Shown: one piece after another, positions 1-6,604 of the stretch
Position numbering within the stretch: the stretch's first letter is position 1
Layout: each line of letters starts with the position of its first letter
NCBI GenBank assembly: GCA_024635465.1
Contig: JAGXIS010000010.1
Coordinates: 1 to 6,973 of the forward strand
From: Bacteroidota bacterium
GTDB taxonomy: Bacteria; Bacteroidota; Rhodothermia; Balneolales; Balneolaceae
Direction: 5' to 3'
Length of the DNA: 6,973 nucleotides
Made by a program: the position numbers and the translations under genes
Notes under the pieces: generated by a model
Databases searched by the model: none
Told to the model about the DNA's origin: nothing
Seen by the model: the letters and a program-made list of their open reading frames with translations, nothing else

Positions 1-490
1 CATATTTTTTGGCCACATTTTCAGCAGTTAATCCCATACTGATATAAATTTCAGGATTTTCTTCTGCCAGTTTTGGATTGGGTTGAAACGAGAGTCCACC
101 CATAGGCACTAAACTCATACTTTCAGTCCCCCCTGCAATTATGATATCTGCACCACCTGCCATAATACGCTCTGCAGCCATTGCAATCGTTTGAAGCCCC
201 GACGAGCAAAACCGGTTAATCGTAACACCCGGTACTGAATCCGGCAAACCGCCCAGAATAGCGCATTGACGAGCAACATTTAAACCCTGTGATGCTTCCG
301 GAAAAGCACATCCTACATAGACATCATCAATATTCTCAGGTTTTACAACAGAAACTTCCTTTAGCAGGTCTTTGATTACTTCACCCATGAGGGTATCAGG
401 ACGTGTAAATCGAAGTGAGCCCTTGTTTGCTTTTCCACAAGCGGTTCTTTTTGCCGCGACAATTACGATCTCTTTATTCTTCATAGTCAT
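1..490 (-). CDS. fadA: Acetyl-CoA acyltransferase (thiolase, FadA type), N-terminal part; runs off the left edge
   Basis: This is the thiolase of beta-oxidation, which cleaves 3-ketoacyl-CoA with CoA to acetyl-CoA and a shortened acyl-CoA in the cytoplasm. Reading leftward from the ATG at 490-488 gives 163 residues open to the edge; a full thiolase is about 390-400, so roughly 60% is outside. Visible are the N-terminal [20 protein letters not shown] block, the active-site signature [19 protein letters not shown] with the acyl-accepting Cys at about residue 95 (codon 208-206), the AGGTESMS motif, and a terminal [11 protein letters not shown] typical of the family. The C-terminal catalytic His and Cys motifs are not in view. 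A second ATG at 484-482 (MKNKEIV) is an equally good start; neither has a Shine-Dalgarno sequence. It lies 101 bp downstream of the fadN-type gene on the same strand, like fadN-fadA in Bacillus. The family call is firm; the fadA symbol rests on family and context. Confidence 0.92.
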   Translation of the reverse strand, partial: MTMKNKEIVIVAAKRTACGKANKGSLRFTRPDTLMGEVIKDLLKEVSVVKPENIDDVYVGCAFPEASQGLNVARQCAILGGLPDSVPGVTINRFCSSGLQTIAMAAERIMAGGADIIIAGGTESMSLVPMGGLSFQPNPKLAEENPEIYISMGLTAENVAKKY

Positions 491-508
491 GATTCTTAAC
501 TCTGTATT

Positions 509-588
509 AATTCTGGCAGGTATTTAATTATGTTCAACGAAAAGTAGATTCCTTTAAAAATGATCTTCTAAAATACCCTGCCAATTTT
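509..588 (-). repeat. Long inverted repeat between the fadN-type gene and the thiolase gene
   Basis: TGGCAGGTATTT (514-525) is mirrored by AAATACCCTGCCA (572-584), differing only by one extra base. Beyond a one-base bulge the stem can extend by AATT at each foot (509-512 with 585-588), giving about 16 pairs around a 46-nt loop. It fills nearly the whole 101-bp gap between the fadN stop and the thiolase start, so the cotranscript could fold here. It has no following U-tract, so it does not look like a standard terminator. A processing, stability or partial attenuation site, or a dispersed palindromic repeat, would fit. Confidence 0.5.
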
Positions 589-591
589 TGA

Positions 592-2955
592 TTAATTTCT
601 CAATGGTTTCCCGGTTTTAAGCATATGTTCCATTCGTTGATGAGTTCTTTCATCCTGAAAGCACTCAAGTATCGCATCTCTTTCCTTTTTCAATATGACC
701 GATTCAGAAACCTGTTGTGATTCACTGATATCACCACCGGTCATCACTTCGGCCACTTTTCGTGTGAGTATTTTATCGTAATCTGATGCATATCCGGCTT
801 CATTCATGATGTACAACATTAAATTAAGAGTACTGAATCCGGTTTGACCCACCCATTGCACGGATGGCTCTACAGGGGGCATATATCCCCTTCGTGCGAG
901 AGTCAACGCTTCTTGTTTAGCGGTTTTTAACAACAGATCTCTATGCATCACTATTACATCAGAATCTCTCAAAAAATCGAGTTCTTTTGCTTTATGTGCA
1001 CTGTCTGAAACTTTCGCCAAACCAATAGTTTTGAATGCACTTTTTAAATAGGGTAACGGATCCGCATTTTCTGAAGTTTCTACTTTTTTCATAGCACGAA
1101 GCAATAACTCTTTCGTGCCGCCTCCGGCAGGTATCAATCCAACGCCTAACTCAACCAATCCGCAGTACAGTTCATGATGAGCAACAACTCGATCACAATG
1201 CATAAAGAACTCCACTCCCCCTCCGAATGCGCGTCCCCCAACAGCAGCTACAATCGGAAACGGTTGATATCGTAATCCGACAGCTACTTCCTGAAATGAT
1301 TCAACTGCGTTTTTAATCTGATCAAAATCTCCGCTCTGCAGTGCTTGTCCTGCCTCAGCGAGGTTCGCTCCATAACTGAAATTTTCATGGTCATGTCCAA
1401 TCACCAATGCATCGAAATCCTTTTCAACCCGCTCGCACACATTTTTTAATGATTGAACTAACTCAAAACCGAGCGTCTGTTGTTTAGTTCTGAATTCAAA
1501 TAGTGCCACTCCATCTCCCATGTCATAGAGAGCAGCATGTTGATTACTCCAAACTTCAGCCTCATCCACTTTAAGAGAATCCACCGTAATTGCCCCTTTT
1601 GCAGGTGCGGATAGTGGAACGCCTTTACCGGATGCTCGATCGTAAACCGTTCCATCTTCATAAAATGAATTTCGACCTGAAGAGAGCATCTTTTTCACCC
1701 AGTTGGGTACAGACTTCCCTTCACTTTCTATTCTTTTCACAGATTCTGCCACTCCAATTGCGTCCCAACGTTCAAATGGACCCAACTCCCAATTAAAACC
1801 CCACTTCATGGCTCTGTCAACGGCTTCTATGGAGTCTGAAATCTCTGATAGACGATTCCCGGCATAAAGAATCAAATCAGATTGTATAGTCCAGAGAAAT
1901 TCTCCAATTTTATCATCACAATTCACCAGATATTTAAGTCGCTCTCCGGATGTTTTAAACTCTTTCTTGGCTTTTGATACGGACTCAAATTGAACCTCTT
2001 CTTGAGGTTCATATTCCAAAGTGTTAGGATTAACGACATGAAAAGCCGTTCCTTCGTCTGTTTTCACTTTTTTGTAAAAACCTCGACCGCTTTTATTCCC
2101 TGTTGCTCCATTTTCAACCATTTTCTTAAACTCTTCAGGCAATTTAAAAACCTCTCTCCGCTCATCATAAGGTACAGCGGGGTAGAGATTTTCAGATACA
2201 TGGTTAAGGACATCGAGTCCGGCCATATCCGCAGTTCTGAAACTTGCAGCTTTTGAGTATCCTGTCAATGTTCCGGTTAAAAGATCGATCTCCTCTGCTC
2301 GAAATTTACCATCAAAGAACCACGGCATCATGGAAGCCATAGAAAATACCCCCACACGATTCGCTATAAAGTTAGGAGTGTCTTTACAAATCACCACACC
2401 TTTCCCCAATATCGTCTCGCAAAAATCAGACATATAATCCGTTACAGCTGTATCCGTTGCCTTGGTTGGAATAATTTCCAATAACTTCATATACCTTGGC
2501 GGATTGAAAAAATGTGTGCCTAGAAAATGTTCTTTAAAATCATCGGAGCAATCTTCACTGATTTGAGATATGGGCAATCCGGATGTGTTGGAGCTTATGA
2601 TCGTCCCCTCTCTCCGGAATTTTTCAATGCGAGCCATCATATCCTTTTTGATATCCATCCGCTCAATGATCACTTCACAGACCCAGTCTGCATTTTCGAT
2701 CCATTTAAGATGATCCTCAAAATTACCGGTTTCAATTCGATCAGCCCACGATGATATGGCTAATGGTGCCGGTTTCATGGATGATAGTTTTTGAACACTC
2801 TCTTCGGCAATTTTATTGGGTCTTTTGGGATCATCAGATTTTAAATCGAGTAATTTAACCTGCAACCCTGCATTTACACAGTGAGCAGCAATCTGACTTC
2901 CCATGACACCTGAACCGAGTACAACAACGTTTTGAATATTGAACCTATTTGGCAT
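592..2955 (-). CDS. fadN: Bifunctional 3-hydroxyacyl-CoA dehydrogenase / enoyl-CoA hydratase, FadN (YusL) type
   Basis: This 787-residue cytoplasmic protein should hydrate 2-enoyl-CoA and then oxidise 3-hydroxyacyl-CoA with NAD, the middle two steps of beta-oxidation. The dehydrogenase comes first. It has a Rossmann motif GSGVMG (residues 14-19), SSNTSG (121-126), the catalytic-type His in GTHFFNPP (about 148), the paired Glu in LLEIIP (about 160), and DTPNFIANRVG (191-201). A first C-terminal dehydrogenase domain ends near GRGFYKK (289-295). A second such domain follows at about 350-400 (EAVDRAMKWGFNWELGPFE). The crotonase domain occupies about 465-690: FSYGANLAEA and GGRAFGGGVEFF form the oxyanion-hole region, and both expected acid residues are present (GGGVE and LVELGVG), so hydratase activity looks retained. 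This domain order and length match Bacillus FadN (about 789 residues) and are the reverse of FadB/FadJ. There is no Shine-Dalgarno before the ATG. It sits 74 bp downstream of the acyl-CoA synthetase and is probably cotranscribed with it. Confidence 0.95.
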   Translation of the reverse strand: MPNRFNIQNVVVLGSGVMGSQIAAHCVNAGLQVKLLDLKSDDPKRPNKIAEESVQKLSSMKPAPLAISSWADRIETGNFEDHLKWIENADWVCEVIIERMDIKKDMMARIEKFRREGTIISSNTSGLPISQISEDCSDDFKEHFLGTHFFNPPRYMKLLEIIPTKATDTAVTDYMSDFCETILGKGVVICKDTPNFIANRVGVFSMASMMPWFFDGKFRAEEIDLLTGTLTGYSKAASFRTADMAGLDVLNHVSENLYPAVPYDERREVFKLPEEFKKMVENGATGNKSGRGFYKKVKTDEGTAFHVVNPNTLEYEPQEEVQFESVSKAKKEFKTSGERLKYLVNCDDKIGEFLWTIQSDLILYAGNRLSEISDSIEAVDRAMKWGFNWELGPFERWDAIGVAESVKRIESEGKSVPNWVKKMLSSGRNSFYEDGTVYDRASGKGVPLSAPAKGAITVDSLKVDEAEVWSNQHAALYDMGDGVALFEFRTKQQTLGFELVQSLKNVCERVEKDFDALVIGHDHENFSYGANLAEAGQALQSGDFDQIKNAVESFQEVAVGLRYQPFPIVAAVGGRAFGGGVEFFMHCDRVVAHHELYCGLVELGVGLIPAGGGTKELLLRAMKKVETSENADPLPYLKSAFKTIGLAKVSDSAHKAKELDFLRDSDVIVMHRDLLLKTAKQEALTLARRGYMPPVEPSVQWVGQTGFSTLNLMLYIMNEAGYASDYDKILTRKVAEVMTGGDISESQQVSESVILKKERDAILECFQDERTHQRMEHMLKTGKPLRN

Positions 2956-2995
2956 AATACTTGATGAATTAACTTTTATTTTGATTTCTAATGTT

Positions 2996-3015
2996 GGGCA
3001 TCCTTTTGATTGCCC
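2996..3015 (-). repeat. Short hairpin between the acyl-CoA synthetase and fadN-type genes
   Basis: GGGCA (2996-3000) and TGCCC (3011-3015) form a 5-bp GC-rich stem with a 10-nt loop just after the synthetase stop and before the fadN start. There is no U-tract after it in the minus-strand transcript, and the stem is too short for a strong terminator. It is recorded as a possible weak intercistronic structure only. Confidence 0.25.
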
Positions 3016-3029
3016 GATTCTCTCAGATT

Positions 3030-4820
3030 TTAATCCTCTTTTGGATACATTGCATCGATCAGATCCTGGTAATTATCACGAACTACATTTCTTTTCACTT
3101 TCATGGTCGGTGTGAGTTCCCCACTATCGATCGTCAACGGTTTTTCTAGTAATGTGAACTTTTTGACTGTTTCCCAGGGCGAAAGCTGCTTATTTGTCTT
3201 ATCGACCTCTTGCTGAATCAACTCCCGTACTTTCTCATCCTGATTGAGTGGTTCACTGGGTGTGTACCCATCTCTCTTCAGACGTTTTTTGACATTCTCG
3301 TAAGCCGGTACAATCAGTGCCGAGCAGAATTTCTTTTGATAACCTACTACAATCACCTGATCAATATATCCCGAGTTACTCAGTTGATTTTCAACGTTCT
3401 GTGGTGCCACATATTTCCCTGTAGACAACTTAAACATCGATTTTTTACGATCCGTGATATAGAGGTAACCCTCTTCGTCAATTTTCCCGATGTCACCCGT
3501 TCGGAACCAGCCGTCATCATTAATGACCTCCTTTGTCTGCTCTTCATTTTTATAATAACCCATCATTATATTGGGTCCGTAAGCTAATATCTCACCATCA
3601 TCAGCTATTTTCACCTGTACACCGGGAATTGGTTTGCCTACACTTCCGATTCTCATCGTTTCAGGTGTCTGAACCGTTATTACGGGTGATGTTTCAGTTA
3701 AACCGTAACCTTGGCCGCAGTAGACGCCAATAGCGTTGATAAATCTGAAAATTTCCGGTGGTAATGCAGCCCCGCCACTAGTCATACCTTTCATTTTGCC
3801 ACCAAACAGTACACGAATTTTACTGTAAATCAGTTTATCCGCAATTTTATATTTTAAGGCCTTAAATCCTGTAGGAGGGTGCTCCGGATCGTACTCTTCA
3901 GCCAAATAGATGGCCCAATAGTACAAATTCTTCTTCATACCGGTTAGCTCCTGCCCCTTCACTTTAATACCCGTATAAATTTTCTCCAACAAACGAGGTA
4001 CGGTTGCCAGGAAGTAGGGCTTAACAGTTGCCATATCATCCCGGATCTCCTCTATTTGATCTATATAATGAATACGGCAACCCATAACGATGTACATGTA
4101 ATCTACAATTCTCTCAAAAATATGAGACAGAGGCAGATAGGAAAGGACATGTTTATCATGGAATTCCTCCACACTGAACGGCAGAGATTCCATCGAAGCC
4201 ACTACATTCGTCGCAAGGTTTCGATGGGTTAGCATAACTCCTTTCGGAAGCCCCGTAGTCCCGGAAGTGTAGATTAGTGTTGCCAAATCTTCCGGTTCTA
4301 CAGCCTCTTTCAAAGAGTCGAAAAGATCCGGTTTTTCTTGATCCAATTTTTTACCGCTTTCTAAAACATCATCGAAAGGTTTTAATTTTTTATGCTTTGA
4401 ACCAAAAATTGATATAACCGCTTTTACTCCTGTAACACTCTTGATAAGTGGTTTTGTCTCAGCAAACATCTCATCATTGGATACTATGTGAACCATTGCA
4501 TCCGAATTTTCCAATATATATTTGATCTGATCTCCCGGCTGAGTGGTATATATCGGTACACTTACAGCTCCGAGTGATAAAAGTGCGAGGTCACAAATAA
4601 TCCACTCCGTTGAATTTTCTGCATGCAGCGCAACCTTATCACCCCTCCGAACACCAATATCATAAAGTCCGAGTGCCAGATGACGTACTTTTCGTTTAAA
4701 CGTATCGGCATCTGTTTTTATCCATTCACCATTCCGTTTTGTAGCAGCCAGGTGTCCGGCAGGGAAATTATCGAGCCCTTTCGACAGCAACTCAGGTAAT
4801 GTAAAATTCATTTCATCCAT
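3030..4820 (-). CDS. Long-chain fatty acid--CoA ligase (AMP-forming acyl-CoA synthetase)
   Basis: This enzyme activates a free fatty acid with ATP and CoA, through an acyl-adenylate, to acyl-CoA, feeding the beta-oxidation genes downstream. At 596 residues it has the usual length of the FadD15-like long-chain branch of the ANL superfamily. Motifs in order are the P-loop-like YTSGTTGLPKG (184-194) followed by VMLTHRN, LPLSHIFER (229-237), TSGGAALP (347-354), GYGLTETSPV (371-380), GWFRTGDIG (437-445), ITDRKK (455-460) with the hinge region, and the C-terminal PTMKVKRN (571-578) carrying the adenylation-type lysine. All core motifs are intact. There is no signal peptide or clear membrane segment, so it is cytosolic or peripheral. 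The start is the first ATG (4820-4818), with an alternative Met at residue 4; no Shine-Dalgarno is visible. It is the first gene of the minus-strand run, divergent from the thioesterase. Chain-length preference cannot be read from sequence; several fadD-like paralogues are common, so I give no symbol. Confidence 0.93.
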   Translation of the reverse strand: MDEMNFTLPELLSKGLDNFPAGHLAATKRNGEWIKTDADTFKRKVRHLALGLYDIGVRRGDKVALHAENSTEWIICDLALLSLGAVSVPIYTTQPGDQIKYILENSDAMVHIVSNDEMFAETKPLIKSVTGVKAVISIFGSKHKKLKPFDDVLESGKKLDQEKPDLFDSLKEAVEPEDLATLIYTSGTTGLPKGVMLTHRNLATNVVASMESLPFSVEEFHDKHVLSYLPLSHIFERIVDYMYIVMGCRIHYIDQIEEIRDDMATVKPYFLATVPRLLEKIYTGIKVKGQELTGMKKNLYYWAIYLAEEYDPEHPPTGFKALKYKIADKLIYSKIRVLFGGKMKGMTSGGAALPPEIFRFINAIGVYCGQGYGLTETSPVITVQTPETMRIGSVGKPIPGVQVKIADDGEILAYGPNIMMGYYKNEEQTKEVINDDGWFRTGDIGKIDEEGYLYITDRKKSMFKLSTGKYVAPQNVENQLSNSGYIDQVIVVGYQKKFCSALIVPAYENVKKRLKRDGYTPSEPLNQDEKVRELIQQEVDKTNKQLSPWETVKKFTLLEKPLTIDSGELTPTMKVKRNVVRDNYQDLIDAMYPKED

Positions 4821-4846
4821 ACCAATAAAAGCGGTTTTTTAGCTTG

Positions 4847-4874
4847 TTGAGTTAGATTAAAACAATCATATGAT
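4847..4874 (+). promoter_or_regulatory. Weak sigma-70-like promoter candidate for the thioesterase-transporter operon
   Basis: TTGAGT (4847-4852) and TATGAT (4869-4874) are separated by 16 bp, matching the sigma-70 consensus at 4/6 and 5/6 positions. It would give a leader of roughly 120 nt before 5003. The -10 lies inside the 10-bp palindrome ATCATATGAT (4865-4874). In AT-rich DNA such matches arise easily, so this is only a candidate. Confidence 0.22.
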
Positions 4875-4915
4875 AATTAACACTTTGGGAGCATTTTTAA
4901 AAATTAGTTATTCAA

Positions 4916-4941
4916 ATAATTTCATTTTTACGATGAATTAT
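4916..4941. repeat. Imperfect inverted repeat in the divergent intergenic region, operator-like
   Basis: ATAATTTCAT (4916-4925) and ATGAATTAT (4933-4941) are inverted copies apart from one extra T in the left arm, with a 7-nt centre; the core TTCAT-N7-ATGAA is perfect. It lies between the two divergent gene starts, where a dimeric repressor such as a TetR-type fatty-acid regulator would be expected to act. The resemblance is only structural, and AT-rich arms can pair by chance. Confidence 0.3.
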
Positions 4942-5002
4942 TATTATTGTAACTGCAATAAATTAAAATGACCCTGTAAACCTTCTAATAATTCCCTAAA
5001 AC

Positions 5003-5437
5003 ATGCACATTGATGAGGAGATCCGAGCCAAATTTGAGTTATTAATAAATGATTATCCTCAAAGTATGAGGCATGCTTTAGGGATAAAATTTTCGCTGAT
5101 AAGCAGAGATGAAATGCGTGCATCCATGCCCGTAAATGAAAATACCATTCAACCCATGGGGATATTACATGGTGGCGCATCTGTAGCACTCTCTGAAACA
5201 TTGGCCTCAATCGGTGCCTGGCTAAACTTAAGTGATGAAAATAGTATTGCAGTTGGACTTGAAATAAATGCCAATCATATCAAATCAGTACAATTGGGGG
5301 GTTCGGTTATTGGCATTTCAAAACCTATTCATCGGGGATCAACAACTCAAGTATGGGAAACCCGAATTGAGACTGATGATGGAAAACTGGTATCCATCTC
5401 ACGCTGTACGATAGCAATCATAAAAAAAAGAGGTTGA
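5003..5437 (+). CDS. Hotdog-fold acyl-CoA thioesterase, PaaI/YdiI (MenI)-like
   Basis: This 144-residue protein is a single hotdog domain that should hydrolyse an acyl- or aroyl-CoA thioester to the free acid and CoA in the cytoplasm. The key segment is PMGILHGGASVALSETLAS (51-69): HGG at 56-58 is the substrate-binding loop of the family, and Glu65 in SETLAS matches the catalytic Glu of YdiI/EntH-type enzymes. The C-terminal strands contain GLEINANHIKSV (85-96) and RGSTTQVWETRI (111-122), also typical. The length equals that of E. coli YdiI and YbdB (about 137). The start is the first ATG of the frame; there is no Shine-Dalgarno before it. It precedes the transporter gene by four bases, so the two form an operon, and it is divergent from the acyl-CoA synthetase. 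The substrate is unknown: 1,4-dihydroxy-2-naphthoyl-CoA (menaquinone pathway), phenylacetyl-type and fatty acyl-CoA substrates are all possible. Context slightly favours an acyl-CoA housekeeping role. Confidence 0.88.
   Translation: MHIDEEIRAKFELLINDYPQSMRHALGIKFSLISRDEMRASMPVNENTIQPMGILHGGASVALSETLASIGAWLNLSDENSIAVGLEINANHIKSVQLGGSVIGISKPIHRGSTTQVWETRIETDDGKLVSISRCTIAIIKKRG
5429..5433 (+). promoter_or_regulatory. Ribosome binding site of the YfcC-family gene
   Basis: The purine-rich AGAGG lies inside the last codons of the thioesterase gene and 8 nt before the transporter ATG at 5442. It is the only convincing Shine-Dalgarno among the low-GC genes in the window. With the 4-nt intergenic gap, it supports 5442 as the start and suggests translational coupling to the upstream gene. 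Confidence 0.6.
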
Positions 5438-5441
5438 GTTC

Positions 5442-6554
5442 ATGAAATTTAAAATCCCCGATACACTGGTCCTTCTTTTTATTTTAATGGCATTTGCCTT
5501 GATCCTTACCTGGGTCTTGCCCTCGGGTGAATTCACAACTGAAGAGAATGTGAGTGGAACTGAGGTGGTGATACCCGGATCATTCGAAGTATTTCCTGAA
5601 AAAGAGTATCTATCACCCATCGCCTTATTCACGGTTGTTCCCCGTGCATTCGCTGATGCGCAGGGAATTATCTTTTTTGTTTTGATTATTGGCGGTGCAC
5701 TCGCTGTAGTCCGTAAAACCGGGGCCATTGATGCTATACTCGGCAAAATTGTAACCCATTTCGGTACTAAACCCGGTCCTCTGCTCTTTATCACCATGTT
5801 TCTATTTGCATTCGCCTCTTCTACTTTAGGGATGGCTGAGGAATACATTCCATTTGCCATTATTTTAGTAGCTCTATGCCTTGCCATGAATCTGGACTCA
5901 ATAACGGCTATAGGTACCATGGTTGTCGGATATGGTATAGGATATGGTGTTGCTGTAATGAATCCATTCACTCTTTTGGTGGCTCAAGATATCGCAGGAC
6001 TTTCACCTACATCAGGTATGTGGTTTCGATTGTCGTTATCTGTTCCGCTTCTTGCAATCGGATTTCATCATGTTTGGAGTTATGCAAAAATGATCCAAAA
6101 AGATCCTATGAAGAGCTTCGTTTATGGTATTCAGAATAACGAAAATCAGACCGTAGTAGATTATCCGGAGTTAACTTTCAGTAGGTCACTGGTATTATTT
6201 GTAACCGGAGCAGCACTGATTGTATTAGTGTATGGCATCTGGAAATACGGTTGGTATTTTATTGAACTTGGAGCTGTATTTCTGGCACTAACTGTTCTTG
6301 TGGGAATCATATCGGGTATCGGTATCAATCAGACCGCTAAAACGTTTGCTGCAGGCGCTGCAGAACTAACAGGAACAGCCCTTTTAATTGGTTTTGCAAG
6401 GGCTATTGCCCTCATAATGGAGGATGGAGAAATTCTACATACTGTTGTTAATGGGTTGGCTGCTCCACTCTCTATTGTAGGAGCCGAATTTGCAGCGATA
6501 GGAATGCTCTTTATTCAAAGTATCTTAAACTTATTTTTAATTATAAAGGTCTGA
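5442..6554 (+). CDS. YfcC/DcuC-family membrane transporter, C-terminally truncated
   Basis: This is an inner-membrane carrier of the YfcC family (DcuC superfamily, related to C4-dicarboxylate and basic amino acid carriers); the actual substrate is unknown. It starts with IPDTLVLLFILMAFALILTW, the family's usual N-terminus and first membrane helix, followed by VLPSGEF. Further hydrophobic segments are at about 76-92, 112-129, 136-150, 156-173, 195-215, 249-266, 271-293, 310-326 and 348-368. Conserved-looking stretches include GMAEEYIPF (130-138), NPFTLLVAQDIAGLSP (174-189) and GFARAIALIMEDG (317-329). The frame ends at 370 residues, whereas family members are usually about 460-505. In relatives, the QSILNLF segment (359-365) is followed by an IPSGSGQA-like motif and further helices. 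Here only LIIKV and a stop follow. The product therefore lacks its C-terminal helices and is probably non-functional if the sequence is real. The break coincides with a composition change, so an assembly artefact is a serious alternative. It is cotranscribed with the thioesterase. Confidence 0.85.
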   Translation: MKFKIPDTLVLLFILMAFALILTWVLPSGEFTTEENVSGTEVVIPGSFEVFPEKEYLSPIALFTVVPRAFADAQGIIFFVLIIGGALAVVRKTGAIDAILGKIVTHFGTKPGPLLFITMFLFAFASSTLGMAEEYIPFAIILVALCLAMNLDSITAIGTMVVGYGIGYGVAVMNPFTLLVAQDIAGLSPTSGMWFRLSLSVPLLAIGFHHVWSYAKMIQKDPMKSFVYGIQNNENQTVVDYPELTFSRSLVLFVTGAALIVLVYGIWKYGWYFIELGAVFLALTVLVGIISGIGINQTAKTFAAGAAELTGTALLIGFARAIALIMEDGEILHTVVNGLAAPLSIVGAEFAAIGMLFIQSILNLFLIIKV

Positions 6555-6604
6555 TTGTAAAGCTTGTCCTTCTGCTTTGAACTTCAATGAAGGATTTATC
6601 CCCC
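6537..6604. other. Junction segment between low-GC and high-GC DNA
   Basis: After base 6536 the transporter frame loses family resemblance, and it stops at 6552-6554. Up to 6604 the DNA is AT-rich (20 G+C in 6541-6600). From the aldolase ATG onward it is about 66% GC. The segment contains AAAGC-N10-GCTTT (6559-6578) and the palindrome TTGAAcTTCAA (6577-6587), but no transposase remnant, target duplication or attachment site that I can recognise. It is either a genuine recombination point or an assembly join. Confidence 0.55.

Larger units (their letters stand above)
4821..5002. promoter_or_regulatory. Divergent AT-rich intergenic region, presumed promoters for both operons
   Basis: This is the largest gene-free stretch in the window and lies between two divergent starts (acyl-CoA synthetase leftward, thioesterase rightward), so it must hold promoters for both directions unless they sit inside genes. 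It is very AT-rich. I find no convincing Bacteroidota-type TTTG/TAnnTTTG pair on either strand. The best sigma-70-like candidate and an operator-like inverted repeat are listed separately. Confidence 0.5.

Noticed and set aside
1458..2754. Several short open frames within the fadN-type gene on both strands
   Set aside because: All are out of frame or antisense to a continuous, fully motif-bearing 787-residue protein, with no start context or family resemblance.
2996..3015. Rho-independent terminator between the synthetase and fadN-type genes
   Set aside because: The stem is only 5 bp and no U-tract follows it in the minus-strand transcript, so it was kept only as a weak hairpin.
3210..3733. 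Plus-strand frames of 125 and 66 codons opposite the acyl-CoA synthetase
   Set aside because: They are antisense to conserved motifs of the synthetase and show no domain features of their own.
5399..5971. A 190-codon minus-strand open frame opposite the transporter gene
   Set aside because: It lies antisense to clearly conserved transporter sequence, has low-complexity composition rich in Lys, Thr and Ile, and shows no recognisable domain. It is a shadow of the real gene.
6559..6578. Terminator after the truncated transporter (AAAGC-N10-GCTTT)
   Set aside because: The 5-bp stem has a 10-nt loop and no T-run behind it. It is too weak to call.
6537..6604. Insertion sequence or phage attachment site at the composition junction
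   Set aside because: I see no transposase or integrase frame, no terminal inverted repeats of useful length, no target duplication and no tRNA remnant.
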